DNA of 64,000 nt from Pseudomonadota bacterium (GTDB taxonomy: Bacteria; Pseudomonadota; Gammaproteobacteria; Legionellales; Legionellaceae): contig JAIUOG010000001.1 in assembly GCA_020161725.1 (NCBI GenBank), positions 1-64,000 on the forward strand, in the 5' to 3' direction. The stretch's first letter is position 1. The number at the start of each line of letters is the position of its first letter. Shown here piece by piece: positions 8,456-17,396 of the stretch. A model generated the notes under the pieces. The model was not told the DNA's origin. It saw only the letters and a list, made by a program, of their open reading frames with translations, and did not search any database. A program made the translations under genes and the position numbers.

Positions 8456-8688
8456 AGATAAAAAGGGTAATGCAAGAAGACTGGGAACTATGGAAATCAT
8501 TTCGATTAGAAGCGCTAAAGAATTCACCTGAAAGCTTTGGCTCTTCTTATGAAGAGGAAGTGCTTATGTCCGATGCTGATTTTCAACATGGATTAAGTAA
8601 AGGATATGTATTGGGTGTCTTTGTTGACGATTTATTGGTGTCTTGTATTAGATTCTATACGCTTAATTCACTTAAAACCAAACACTGA
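8452..8688 (+). pseudogene. GNAT acetyltransferase, N-terminal half, cut by in-frame TGA
   Basis: 78 codons reading MKIKRVMQEDWELWKSF as a typical GNAT start, with YEEEVLMSDADF and VLGVFVDD. It ends at TGA (8686-8688). The reading frame continues unchanged after the stop as GVFWGMYTRLEYRGKGIA, exactly the next part of the fold, so a single base change (CGA to TGA would restore Arg) splits one gene. Read-through is possible but unsupported. The downstream part is annotated separately. Confidence 0.75.
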
Positions 8689-8703
8689 GGTGTATTTTGG
8701 GGT

Positions 8704-9702
8704 ATGTATACTCGTCTTGAATACAGAGGAAAAGGTATTGCAACAGCATTAATTCAAACCCTGATACAGCATGCAAGGACCTGCGTCACTCAATTGCACC
8801 TAACCTGTGTAGTAAGTAATTTTGTGGCCTGCGCTTTTTATCAAAAGCAAGGATTTCGAATTTATGGTACCGAACCTAAAGCACTTAAAATTAATGGTAC
8901 CTTCTATGACGAATATTTAATGGTATTGGATTTCAATGAGGAACCCATGAAAAAACTGGAAACTTATCAGAGCCTTTGTACTGAAGTATATGATTTAAGT
9001 AAACCTAATGCACCACAAGATGAATACTCATTCTATCGAAGCTATGCCGCAGAGGCTAAAGGCTTGATTTTAGAGCCTATGTGCGGCACAGGTCGATTTT
9101 TACTGCCTTTGGCTGCAGAAGGATTTGATGTTCTTGGCTTTGATGCAAGTCAACCAATGCTAGAGCGACTGCATGCAAAAGCGAAGAGCAAAAATCTTAA
9201 GCCAAAAGCCTGGCATGGTTTTATTGAAGATTTAAATCAATCCGCTAAATATTCTTTAATTTTTATACCCAGTGGTTCATTTGGTCTCATCACAGAAAAG
9301 GTGGATATCCAAAAAGCCTTAAAAACCATTTATGAACATATGGAAGATAAAGGACTTTTTGTATTTGAAGTAGAAACACTTCATGCGGTTCCTAATGAAT
9401 TAGGTATATGGAGAGGCACAAGATGGCCAAAAGAAGATGGCACAATCATCCTACTCAGCCAATTAGTTATGCTCGATGAGGAGATTTGTTACTCTATAGG
9501 TAAATATGAACTGATTGATAACAACCGTATAATTCAAACAGAGGTTGAGGAATACAAAATTCGAATTTATCAAGACACTTCTTTCTTGCTCAATTTGCTC
9601 AATGAGGTTGGTTTTAGCAATGTACGAACGGTTAAAGCATTTGACCGAAGCGCATCGCCTAATGAAACAGACGAAAGTATTGTTTTTGAGTGCAGAAAAT
9701 AA
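8704..9702 (+). CDS. GNAT C-terminal half fused in frame to SAM methyltransferase
   Basis: Residues 1-80 are the acetyl-CoA-binding half of a GNAT (YRGKGIATALI, ACAFYQKQGFRIYG), continuing the interrupted gene upstream. From about residue 82 (MKKLETYQ, ATG at 8947) a class I methyltransferase begins, with EPMCGTGRFLLPLA near 124, GFDASQPML near 146 and FIPSGSFGLI. There is no stop between the parts. The methyltransferase may be made from its own ATG at 8947, although only GAGGAA precedes it, so it can survive the damage upstream. It resembles small-molecule methyltransferases often found beside GNATs. Substrate unknown. Confidence 0.75.
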   Translation: MYTRLEYRGKGIATALIQTLIQHARTCVTQLHLTCVVSNFVACAFYQKQGFRIYGTEPKALKINGTFYDEYLMVLDFNEEPMKKLETYQSLCTEVYDLSKPNAPQDEYSFYRSYAAEAKGLILEPMCGTGRFLLPLAAEGFDVLGFDASQPMLERLHAKAKSKNLKPKAWHGFIEDLNQSAKYSLIFIPSGSFGLITEKVDIQKALKTIYEHMEDKGLFVFEVETLHAVPNELGIWRGTRWPKEDGTIILLSQLVMLDEEICYSIGKYELIDNNRIIQTEVEEYKIRIYQDTSFLLNLLNEVGFSNVRTVKAFDRSASPNETDESIVFECRK

Positions 9703-9714
9703 TTGAGGTAATAA

Positions 9715-10608
9715 ATGAATATTCTATGTCCAGAACCACTGCAAAGAGGAGATATCGTGGGGCTTATTTCTCCCTCGAGTCCTATTACGGAAAAAGCAAT
9801 AGAAGTAGGAGTTCATTTATTAAAGTCGAATGGATTTAATGTAAAGTATGCAAAGCATATGTTTGGATCAGAACGATTTTTAGCTGGTAAAGACCGTGAC
9901 CGTGCACAAGATGTGATGGATTTCTTTATAGACTCAGAAGTGAAAGCAATTATTGCAACCCGAGGAGGACAAGGTTCGCAACGACTTTTACCTTTCTTAG
10001 ATTATGAATTGATTAAGAAAAACCCAAAACCATTATTCGGGTTTAGTGATACTACAGCGTTGCAATTAGGCCTATTTAAAAACACTGGCTTAGTAAGTTA
10101 TACAGGGTTTACTTTGACCATTCATTTAAGTACCCAAGTTAAAAAAACATTATTTTCTTCTTTGTTAGGCCAAGAGTACACAATTCGCAAAGGAATAAAG
10201 GTTCATGGAGGCGTTAGCCGAGGTACTCTTCTTGGTGGCAATTTAACCCTTATGACTAATTTAATGGGCACGCCTTACATGCCTACTTTTAAAGGAAGTA
10301 TTTTGTTGGTAGAAGATGTTGGCGTCGAGCCCTATAATATTGATGGCATGTTCTCACAATTAGATTTAGCAGGAGTTTTTGATGAAGTTTCCGGCGTTAT
10401 TTTTGGTACATTTGAACAATGTAAAAGTAAGAAGTCGAATCAGAGCGATGGTACGGTAGAAGATGTAATCAATGAATGGGCTTCTAAATTAAAAGTCCCT
10501 TGTATTAAAGAGTTTTCCTATGGACATGGTAAGCAAAATTGCATTCTTCCAATTGGCAAAGTAGTTACTTTAGATGCAGATACTACTTGCGTTACGATTC
10601 AAAATTAA
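9715..10608 (+). CDS. Peptidase S66 (LD-carboxypeptidase / MccF-like)
   Basis: 297 residues with the S66 layout: GDIVGLISPSSPI at the start, TRGGQGSQRLLPFLDY near 84, nucleophile Ser in FGFSDTTAL near 107, the catalytic Glu region LLVEDVGVEPYNIDGM near 198, and the His in FSYGHGKQN near 268. LdcA trims murein tetrapeptides in the cytoplasm; MccF relatives cleave microcin C-type peptide-nucleotides and give immunity. The surrounding row of acetyltransferases (MccE is one) makes an MccF-like role attractive, but the specificity loop cannot be judged by eye. It starts 12 bp after the methyltransferase gene. Confidence 0.85.
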   Translation: MNILCPEPLQRGDIVGLISPSSPITEKAIEVGVHLLKSNGFNVKYAKHMFGSERFLAGKDRDRAQDVMDFFIDSEVKAIIATRGGQGSQRLLPFLDYELIKKNPKPLFGFSDTTALQLGLFKNTGLVSYTGFTLTIHLSTQVKKTLFSSLLGQEYTIRKGIKVHGGVSRGTLLGGNLTLMTNLMGTPYMPTFKGSILLVEDVGVEPYNIDGMFSQLDLAGVFDEVSGVIFGTFEQCKSKKSNQSDGTVEDVINEWASKLKVPCIKEFSYGHGKQNCILPIGKVVTLDADTTCVTIQN

Positions 10609-10667
10609 AAATGAAGAAATAACCACTTGATAAAACTGATGAGAGCATTGGTTTAATAGAGGCATAA

Positions 10668-11054
10668 ATGAATACACAAGAAATACCCAAAGAATATCAA
10701 CACACTTCACCAGCAGGAGCTGAGGTTCGATTGCTGATGAATAATCATTTAGGTGGAATGGCTCACTGTACTTTGAAGGCAGGCACAATTTCCAAAGCAG
10801 TTCGTCATAAAACTGTATCTGAATTTTGGCATGTCCTTTCTGGGGAAGGAACTATTTGGCGTAAGTTGAACGATGAAGAGAGCATTACCCCTTTAACTGC
10901 TGGAGTCAGCATCGATATTCCCTTGGGAACACATTTTCAATATCGAAGTGATGCAGCAGATTTGGTGTTTATTTGCGTTACTATGCCACCTTGGTCAGGC
11001 AGTGATGAGGCAAGTTATGTGGAGCATGGTGCCTGGCCTCCTACAGTGGAATAA
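10668..11054 (+). CDS. Cupin-domain protein
   Basis: 128 residues with a single cupin barrel: LKAGTISKAVRHKTVSEFWHVLSGEGTIW carries motif 1 and LTAGVSIDIPLGTHFQYRS carries motif 2. His and Glu metal-ligand candidates are present but not a full classical set. Such proteins act as isomerases or binding proteins for small molecules. Only 5 bp separate it from the next gene, so it belongs to the operon running from about 8.1 to 14.4 kb. Specific role unknown. Confidence 0.8.
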   Translation: MNTQEIPKEYQHTSPAGAEVRLLMNNHLGGMAHCTLKAGTISKAVRHKTVSEFWHVLSGEGTIWRKLNDEESITPLTAGVSIDIPLGTHFQYRSDAADLVFICVTMPPWSGSDEASYVEHGAWPPTVE

Positions 11055-11059
11055 ATGAG

Positions 11060-11917
11060 ATGACTTTAAAATTATCGTTTTTAGAAAATCCAAACCCTGA
11101 TGATGTTCAAATATTAACAAATGGAATTAAGGAGTACGCCAAACAACAAAGAGGATTCGAATCCTTAGATTTCTTTGCATGCTTTATTCGTGATGCAGAT
11201 AATAGCATTATTGGTGGTTGTAGTGGTGGAACCCTCTATGGAGGTCTTCATATCGATAATCTTTGGGTGAGTGAGTCCATCAGACATCAAGGATGGGGAA
11301 CAAAGCTCATGCAAGCGGCATTGAGGTATGGCAATGAAAAAGATTGTGCTTTTGCAACAGTTAATACTATGGATTGGGAAGCAATAGAATTTTATAAAAA
11401 ATTAGGATTTGAACTTGAGTTTGAACGGCATGGGTTTCAGAAAAACTCTATATTCTATTTTTTGCGGAAAGAATTTCAGGCAACAAGAGAAATCGGACTC
11501 TTAAATGGTGATTCAGTCTCGAGCTTAAGTCAAAAACCAAAACTGCCTGTATCAGAATCTTCGGTGAGAGAAGAGGTTGTCTCAATAAACAATGCGCCTC
11601 ATTTTAAGTGGGGACAAAATTGTGATGCATGGTGGTTAAAAAATGATGGTCAGTTTAACGTTCTTTATGAAACGATGCCCTCAGGCAGTTTTGAGGTAAA
11701 ACATTATCATCAGGAAACAGAACAATTTTTTTATTGTTTGCAAGGACAATTGGTTATTGAGTTTGAAGACTATGAACAGATGTTACAGGAACAGGAAGGA
11801 ATAAGTATTAAAGCAGGGATAACCCATAAAGTGAAAAATAGTTCTGGAAATTTGGTTTCTTTTTTGGTGATTTCATCTCCTAATCTATCCGGGGATAGAG
11901 TTAATCTGGAGGCATAA
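11060..11917 (+). CDS. GNAT acetyltransferase fused to a cupin domain
   Basis: 285 residues. Residues 1-140 are a GNAT (IDNLWVSESIRHQGWGTKLM, AIEFYKKLGFELEFERHG). A linker of about 40 residues (LSQKPKLPVSESS) leads to a cupin at about 185-285 with EVKHYHQETEQFFYCLQGQL (HxH...E ligands) and GISIKAGITHKVKNSS. Either part is normally a stand-alone protein. The fusion suggests two steps on one substrate or metal-linked sensing, but neither substrate is known. It is tightly packed between another cupin gene and another GNAT gene. Confidence 0.85.
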   Translation: MTLKLSFLENPNPDDVQILTNGIKEYAKQQRGFESLDFFACFIRDADNSIIGGCSGGTLYGGLHIDNLWVSESIRHQGWGTKLMQAALRYGNEKDCAFATVNTMDWEAIEFYKKLGFELEFERHGFQKNSIFYFLRKEFQATREIGLLNGDSVSSLSQKPKLPVSESSVREEVVSINNAPHFKWGQNCDAWWLKNDGQFNVLYETMPSGSFEVKHYHQETEQFFYCLQGQLVIEFEDYEQMLQEQEGISIKAGITHKVKNSSGNLVSFLVISSPNLSGDRVNLEA

Positions 11918-11918
11918 A

Positions 11919-12371
11919 GTGCCTTCTGAACTGATTATCCGCAAAGCATTAATTGATGATGCTCAACATCTTCACCCTTTAATGGAGCAATTGGGTTATC
12001 CGCAATCGTCTAAGGAGTTGCAAAGACGACTAGAGCTATTTACTAGTGAACTGCATTACGGTGTCCTTCTTGCGGAAATTGCTGGAAAAGTTGTTGGTTG
12101 GATTGCTTGGTCTAAGAGTTATCTTTTTGTTTCCGAAATAACAAGATTTCATATTGAAGGCCTTGTGGTCGACCAAGGATATCGTAATCAAGGAATAGGT
12201 AAAAAGCTTATGATTACTGTTGAGGAATTTGCCAGAAAGTTTAGTCCCTGTATCATTGATTTGACATCTGGACTTAGGCGAGCGAAAGAGGGCTCCCATG
12301 ATTTTTACAAATCGCTTGGATATCAGAATGAAGGTCATATGGCGAAACTGTATTTAAGGAAAATGCTGTGA
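11919..12371 (+). CDS. GNAT acetyltransferase
   Basis: 150 residues from GTG with a strong ribosome site (TGGAGG). It contains the full fold: IIRKALIDDAQHLHPLMEQLGYP at the start, FHIEGLVVDQGYRNQGIGKKLM with the acetyl-CoA loop near 85, and HDFYKSLGYQNEGH near 128. This resembles the aac(6')-type resistance group in domain layout, but the acceptor cannot be predicted. It starts one base after the preceding stop, and its own stop overlaps the next start (GTGA), so translation is coupled. Confidence 0.88.
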   Translation: MPSELIIRKALIDDAQHLHPLMEQLGYPQSSKELQRRLELFTSELHYGVLLAEIAGKVVGWIAWSKSYLFVSEITRFHIEGLVVDQGYRNQGIGKKLMITVEEFARKFSPCIIDLTSGLRRAKEGSHDFYKSLGYQNEGHMAKLYLRKML

Positions 12372-13405
12372 ACATCAAAGAATTACACTCTGCTTTAAAA
12401 GTTGAGACAGCAACATTAGATGATTATCCTACCATCCAAAACATGGCACGATTTTATGTATATGAACTCTCGCGTGACTGTGGTTTTATTTCAGATGATT
12501 GGGCTTTGCCTTCCGATGGCCTGTATGAAAGCTTCGATTTTAAAAAATACTTTGAAGAGCCGACAAGAAAAGCCTTTCTGATTAAAGTTGGTAATGAATT
12601 AGCTGGTTTTGCTCTATTAAATCACGAAGGAGTTTACCCTTATACTGCATGGAATATGGGCGAGTTTTTTATTACTGCTAAGTTTCAAGGCAAAGGTTTA
12701 GGTTATTTAGTTTCCTCTGAATTATGGAAAATGCATCCAGGCTTATGGGAGGTTTCTGTGATTCCAGAAAATAAGCGAGGGCTTAGTTTTTGGCGCAAAA
12801 CTATTTCAAAAATTACAATGGGCAATTTCCAGGAAGAAATTAAAACAATCAATTATGATCCGCATCAACCACAACGAGTTATTTTTCGTTTTGATAGTAC
12901 AGCACATGAATGCAGCAAGCCTTTAGAAAGCAAGAAAGAATATCAAATCCAATTTGTTGATGAACTTGATGAAGCTACGGAAAAACGAATGACAAATGGA
13001 TTTATTGCCTATGAGGCTCAGCATGGTATTGACGTCAATTATCGACGTTTTTCAGTGACCATTTCTTCTGCCCATGGAGAAATTTTTGGTGCGCTTAATG
13101 CCTTTACTGCGTTTGCAGAAATTTATGTGGATGATATTTGGGTAGACAGTGCTTATCGTGGTAAAGGATATGGCAAACAGTTATTACTTGCTCTTGAACA
13201 TCACTTCAAAGGTCAGGGCTTTAATAATATCAATTTGGTGACCAGTGCTTTTCAAGCTCCAGAGTTTTATAAAAAGTGCGGTTTTATGCCGGAATTTACG
13301 AGAATCAATAAAAAAAATCCCAAGTTAAGCAAAACATTTTTTGTTAAATTTTTTAATGAAGAGTCAGAGACACAAGGCATTCTTAAGGCGGCTCATAGTG
13401 AATAG
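12368..13405 (+). CDS. Tandem double GNAT acetyltransferase
   Basis: 345 residues from GTG. First GNAT, about 1-170: WNMGEFFITAKFQGKGLGYLVSS and RGLSFWRKTI. Second GNAT, about 185-330: IYVDDIWVDSAYRGKGYGKQLL and APEFYKKCGFMPEFTR. Both acetyl-CoA loops look intact, so both domains may be active, as in mycothiol synthase-type or bis-GNAT enzymes, though these halves are not closely alike. The 3' end overlaps the kinase gene by 8 bp. Substrate unknown. Confidence 0.85.
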   Translation: MNIKELHSALKVETATLDDYPTIQNMARFYVYELSRDCGFISDDWALPSDGLYESFDFKKYFEEPTRKAFLIKVGNELAGFALLNHEGVYPYTAWNMGEFFITAKFQGKGLGYLVSSELWKMHPGLWEVSVIPENKRGLSFWRKTISKITMGNFQEEIKTINYDPHQPQRVIFRFDSTAHECSKPLESKKEYQIQFVDELDEATEKRMTNGFIAYEAQHGIDVNYRRFSVTISSAHGEIFGALNAFTAFAEIYVDDIWVDSAYRGKGYGKQLLLALEHHFKGQGFNNINLVTSAFQAPEFYKKCGFMPEFTRINKKNPKLSKTFFVKFFNEESETQGILKAAHSE

Positions 13406-14411
13406 AAGTCAACTAGAAACAATCTGTAAAAAATTAAAGATGAACCAACCTTTTGACTTGCCTCAAAGAGTCTATGGCGGTCTTTTACATAAAATGTGGT
13501 ATCTGAAGTGCAATGGCTCGCAGTTTGCTGTAAAACAACTCAATAGCAGCATCCAATTGACTGAAGAAGTTAAATCCCAATATGAATTGACAGAACAGAT
13601 AGCTTTCCAATTTTCCCAGCGTACTATTCCCGCAGTTCATGCTCTAAAATTAGAAAATAATTACTTAATCCTTTCAGAAGATGAGGCCTTTCTTGTTTAT
13701 CCTTGGATAACAGCAAAAGCATTGGATAAAGACGCTATATCTGAGATGCATGCGCTTAAAATAGCCACTCTTTTGGCTGAAATTCATCCTATTAATCTTA
13801 ATGTTCCCCAGCTAAGTGCTCAAGAATTTGATATTCATCCCAATGAAAAAATTAGTGTGTTAATAGACCAGTCAGCAAGCAAAAATTTGGTGTTTAAGGA
13901 GCAATTAAAAAGTAATCAACGAGTTATAATTGAGCTTAACGATATCTATCAAAAAACAATACCTATTCTACAAAGTAGTAGTGTAGTAAGCCATGGTGAT
14001 TTGGATCAAAAAAATGTTTTATGGGATAAAAATGATACTCCATTTCTCATTGATTGGGAGTCTGCGCGAAAACTTAATCCCACTTATGAAATAGTCAATT
14101 GTGCTCTTGATTGGAGTGGAATTACTACTCCGCTGTTTAATAAAACTTTATTTATAAAAATGCTAAATACATATGCGTCTTCTGGAATAACAATAAATCA
14201 GGATCATTTGGAAGCTGCTTTTTATGGTGTTCTTGGCAATTGGATCAATTGGCTAGTATATAATATAAACCGTTCTTTTAGTTCTGATAAAGAGCAGCAG
14301 GGCATTGGTATTGAGCAGGTGCTTCAGGTTTTATCTACTATTATTCAAGTCAAGGCAAGTATTCCAGAATTAATTCAATTAGTAACACATGAATTAGGAA
14401 TAACCTTTTAA
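13398..14411 (+). CDS. APH-fold phosphotransferase
   Basis: 337 residues from GTG at 13398, preceded by AAGGCGG; an upstream ATG at 13341 would give a 57-bp overlap and is less likely. Kinase signs are FAVKQLN (ATP-anchoring Lys) near residue 46, the catalytic loop VVSHGDLDQKNVLWD near 200 with Asp and Asn, and FLIDWESA with the metal-binding Asp near 218. The family phosphorylates aminoglycosides, choline, homoserine and similar hydroxyl compounds. It closes an overlapping gene run of acetyltransferases, which suggests a shared role in modifying small molecules. The real substrate is open. Confidence 0.82.
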   Translation: MNRSQLETICKKLKMNQPFDLPQRVYGGLLHKMWYLKCNGSQFAVKQLNSSIQLTEEVKSQYELTEQIAFQFSQRTIPAVHALKLENNYLILSEDEAFLVYPWITAKALDKDAISEMHALKIATLLAEIHPINLNVPQLSAQEFDIHPNEKISVLIDQSASKNLVFKEQLKSNQRVIIELNDIYQKTIPILQSSSVVSHGDLDQKNVLWDKNDTPFLIDWESARKLNPTYEIVNCALDWSGITTPLFNKTLFIKMLNTYASSGITINQDHLEAAFYGVLGNWINWLVYNINRSFSSDKEQQGIGIEQVLQVLSTIIQVKASIPELIQLVTHELGITF

Positions 14412-14471
14412 CTTTCGCCAACTTTGATTACCATACCGCACGAACGTAACTTAAGTTTCAAGGAATGCTTC

Positions 14472-15269
14472 ATGACGAACATCAACAATAATAAAGCTGC
14501 ATTAGTGACCGGAGCCAGCCATGGAATTGGTCTTGAACTTGCTAAAATTCTTTTAGGTGACGGCTGGGTTGTCTATGGAACAGGGCGGGATGTAAGCAGC
14601 TTAGAGGATACTAAAGCGCTATATTCTCGTTTTGTTCCCATTCAATCGGATTTTACTCGCAATAGTGATATCGAACAGGTTGCTAAAATTATTAATGATT
14701 CTGGAATACCGCTTCATCTTTTAGTTCAAAATGCAGGAATGAAAAGTCCTCCACGTCCGTTGACCGAATACGATTGTGACAGTATTGACGAAGTTTTTCA
14801 GGTTAATTTATTAGCTCCAATGAAACTTACAGCACTACTTGCCGCGCAGATGCCTGAGAAGTCTCGGATTTTATTTGTTACATCAAGAGCAGCGACTCTG
14901 AAACTTAAAGAAAGCTCAACATACTGTGCCAGCAAAGCGGGTTTGGATGAAGTAACTGCTATTGTGAGAAAAGAGCTAGCAGAGAAAAATATTGGTGTGT
15001 CTTGTGTTATTCCAGGGGAGGTGGATACAAGAATTCAAAAAATTTTAAGAGAAACAACTTCATTTCATTTACATAAAATGTTTGATGAGGCTTATCAGTC
15101 CGGTCAATTAATAAGCCCGGAAACTTGCGCGGAATTCCTTAAATGGTTTCTTTGCGACTTATCTTTTGATGAATTTAAACAAAGCAATATGCCTGTTTCC
15201 ATCTATGAAGAATGGCATCATCCATTTTGGCTTAAAGATAGGAATAAGTTACCTCCTTTTCCTTTCTAA
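14472..15269 (+). CDS. Short-chain dehydrogenase/reductase
   Basis: 265 residues from the ATG at 14472. It has the classical SDR pattern: ALVTGASHGIGLELA for cofactor binding at the start, LVQNAGMKS near residue 85, a Ser in RILFVTSRAATL near 138, and YCASKAGLDEV with the catalytic Tyr and Lys near 152. It is an NAD(P)-dependent oxidoreductase of unknown substrate. An Asp after strand 2 is not obvious (YGTGRD), so NADPH is more likely than NADH. It follows the kinase gene by 60 bp and may be the last gene of that transcription unit. Confidence 0.9.
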   Translation: MTNINNNKAALVTGASHGIGLELAKILLGDGWVVYGTGRDVSSLEDTKALYSRFVPIQSDFTRNSDIEQVAKIINDSGIPLHLLVQNAGMKSPPRPLTEYDCDSIDEVFQVNLLAPMKLTALLAAQMPEKSRILFVTSRAATLKLKESSTYCASKAGLDEVTAIVRKELAEKNIGVSCVIPGEVDTRIQKILRETTSFHLHKMFDEAYQSGQLISPETCAEFLKWFLCDLSFDEFKQSNMPVSIYEEWHHPFWLKDRNKLPPFPF

Positions 15270-15387
15270 TTTGTTTATGAACTTTTACGAGCATTTCCAA
15301 TAAAAGTTTAACTTTGGAGAATAGATGCTTCGTTTGTTCTGTTCTTTTTTCAAGGCATATTTTCTTATGGGGGATATGCTCTCCTCT

Positions 15388-15825
15388 CTACAATTGCTTC
15401 CTAAAATAGATCCGATCATGCCCTTCTAAATAATTTTTAATTGTGCCTAAATGCTGATAGCCTTGTTTTAAATAAAATCTTTCTGCCTGAAAAGAAAAAG
15501 TATCTAATGTCGATGCTGGAATTCCTCGTGTAATTGCTTCGGCTTCAACGCTGTGCAATAGTTCAGCACCGATACCAAGACCACGGTATTCCTCCTTAAC
15601 CCAGAGGACATCAACATATATTGAGCTTTTATGAGCGTACACAATAGCTCCGCCAATAATAATACCCTCGTTATCTTTCACATAGATTGAGTAACGCTCT
15701 GGTTTGGTTCCTGTAAAAGGAGCATTAAAATTTACTATCCCATCACGAATAATTTTATCTTGCTGTTCTAGTAGCTTAGCGTCTATAACAAGCTCTAGTT
15801 GGTAATTCATTTGCGCTTGATTCAT
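15388..15825 (-). CDS. GNAT acetyltransferase
   Basis: 145 residues. DVLWVKEEYRGLGIGAELLHSVE carries the acetyl-CoA loop near residue 76, and AERFYLKQGYQHLGTI follows near 113. The ending (HDRIYFRKQL) is typical of small resistance-type GNATs. It closely resembles the third GNAT domain of the triple protein at 52.4-53.8 kb (DTFSFQAERFYLKQGY versus DTFDFQAKDFYLKYGY), so the two are probably paralogues. It is transcribed after the DNA methylase gene with a 15-bp gap. Confidence 0.88.
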   Translation of the reverse strand: MNQAQMNYQLELVIDAKLLEQQDKIIRDGIVNFNAPFTGTKPERYSIYVKDNEGIIIGGAIVYAHKSSIYVDVLWVKEEYRGLGIGAELLHSVEAEAITRGIPASTLDTFSFQAERFYLKQGYQHLGTIKNYLEGHDRIYFRKQL

Positions 15826-15840
15826 GAGTTACATCTTCTA

Positions 15841-17253
15841 TTAGTTTGAATACAATAAATCATTGACAACTTCCATAGTAATTTCGGGTAGTTTTTGCGT
15901 TTGATCAATACACTCTTGAATGGTTATAACCGCTTTTCTAATTTCATTGGGTAACATCTCAGATGGGGCATTTTCGCCTGGCCAAGAAGCATCTCGAGTA
16001 GCTTTATCAGGCCAACGAGAATAGGCAAGCCACATACCATCGTTAGTTTTATGCAGGCAAGAACCTAATGCACCGCGATATTGCACAAAATAGGAAGCGA
16101 CCTGATGCCAGGCCTTTTGATACTCCATCTCAAGCTCAGGCTTAATAAAAGCTCGGTAAATAACAGCAAAACATTTTTTTGAAAGCAACTTAAATTGTTT
16201 GAGTGCTTCTTCAGGCGTTATATCCTGGGCACCCAAAACTCCCTCCGCTTTGAATATGTTTATACCTTTGGGAATTGAAAATTGGGACGTAAAATACATC
16301 TGATCAAGACCTATTCCAAAAGCACAATGCTCATAGCCTAGGACACGAAAGTAATTAATTGGCCGCTGGTTTTCATTAGCTAAGACATAGTTTCTGAATT
16401 TTGGATTATAAAATCCATAAGTCATGTAGTAATGAATACCTTGGCTTTCAAGATGTTGAATGATTTGCACCAAATTCTGGTGCAGTTTTTCAGGCGAATA
16501 AAGTTCAATATACATCCCAGCTTTTTCAAGCGTCGAATGTTCATTCTCTGGATAAGGAGGATTCAGTGCCACAAAATCACCAGGTGTCGCAATCGAAATC
16601 ACGTCCATAAAATCACCACTTCTGAATGAAACTTGATTCGCATTAAGAAGGTTAGATACTCGGTCAATCTCACTCAAGAACATTTCTAGGGACAAATTCG
16701 CATGCTCAAGAAATCGATTAGCATTTTTTCCTTCAAAGAGTTCACCTTCGCGATAGATAATATTCAATTCCTTATCATAAAAAAGGATTCCGCCCCATGA
16801 ATGATTAATGATGAAAGGGAGCAGTAACGCTTTTTCTTCATCAGTTGTTTGGTTGTAATTCCCAATCACTTCAAGGAAAAAATCTTTCTTCGATAGGGAG
16901 GCATCATATTTTTCTATTAAGGCAGTATAAGAAGTTTTGACAAGAGCAGGGTTATCTTTAATTAAAAGAAGTGTATTAATCAAAATTTTATTGCTGTCAT
17001 TGATAATATATTCTTCTGCAACGCCAATCTCCATTGCAGCCAGACTCCAAGAAGCAGAACCTGCAAAAGGCTCAATGGCTTTCTTGTATTTTTGGCCCTT
17101 ACTATTTGCCAATAATACAGAGAAATGCTCATTCAACCAGCTAGTATCAGGGGACATATGCCCTGTCAAATCTGGAAGAGTAAGGTTCCTATTTCCCAGA
17201 TAATGGAGCGGTCCCCCATGATTTTGATTTAATTGAATAGAATCTGAGCTCAT
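15841..17253 (-). CDS. D12-class adenine-specific DNA methylase fused to an ABM-like domain
   Basis: 470 residues from the ATG at 17253 (MSSDSIQ); the frame is open to a GTG at 17292. The first ~330 residues look like a Dam/D12 methylase, with AIEPFAGSASWSLAAMEIG as the SAM motif near residue 58 and ALNPPYPENEHST as the catalytic [D/N]PPY motif near 230. Residues about 360-450 (CFAVIYRAFIKPELEMEYQ, GALGSCLHKTNDGMWLAYSRW) match an antibiotic-biosynthesis-monooxygenase ferredoxin-like domain, which is not normally joined to DNA methylases. No restriction enzyme gene is adjacent. It is probably co-transcribed with the following GNAT gene. Confidence 0.75.
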   Translation of the reverse strand: MSSDSIQLNQNHGGPLHYLGNRNLTLPDLTGHMSPDTSWLNEHFSVLLANSKGQKYKKAIEPFAGSASWSLAAMEIGVAEEYIINDSNKILINTLLLIKDNPALVKTSYTALIEKYDASLSKKDFFLEVIGNYNQTTDEEKALLLPFIINHSWGGILFYDKELNIIYREGELFEGKNANRFLEHANLSLEMFLSEIDRVSNLLNANQVSFRSGDFMDVISIATPGDFVALNPPYPENEHSTLEKAGMYIELYSPEKLHQNLVQIIQHLESQGIHYYMTYGFYNPKFRNYVLANENQRPINYFRVLGYEHCAFGIGLDQMYFTSQFSIPKGINIFKAEGVLGAQDITPEEALKQFKLLSKKCFAVIYRAFIKPELEMEYQKAWHQVASYFVQYRGALGSCLHKTNDGMWLAYSRWPDKATRDASWPGENAPSEMLPNEIRKAVITIQECIDQTQKLPEITMEVVNDLLYSN

Positions 17254-17342
17254 AATAGCCACTATGTGGTAAATACAACTATAGAGTCGCACATTTTAAC
17301 ATGAAACAAAAAATTCCTTTATTCTTTATTACTAATTAAGTA

Positions 17343-17373
17343 TTGACCCTCACGTTGCGTGATAGCTTAGAAT
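17343..17373 (+). promoter_or_regulatory. MerR-type promoter/operator
   Basis: TTGACC at 17343 and TAGAAT at 17368 are separated by 19 bp, the overlong spacer characteristic of MerR-activated promoters. The spacer holds the imperfect inverted repeat CTCACG-TTG-CGTGAT, like operators of TipA/BltR-type regulators. It lies 24 bp before the MerR-QueF start, which suggests autoregulation. Confidence 0.7.
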
Positions 17374-17396
17374 CATCAATTAAGGAGATGATGCTT

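Noticed and set aside
17254..17292. GTG start of the D12 methylase at 17292
   Set aside because: Adds 13 residues without family similarity; ATG at 17253 preferred.
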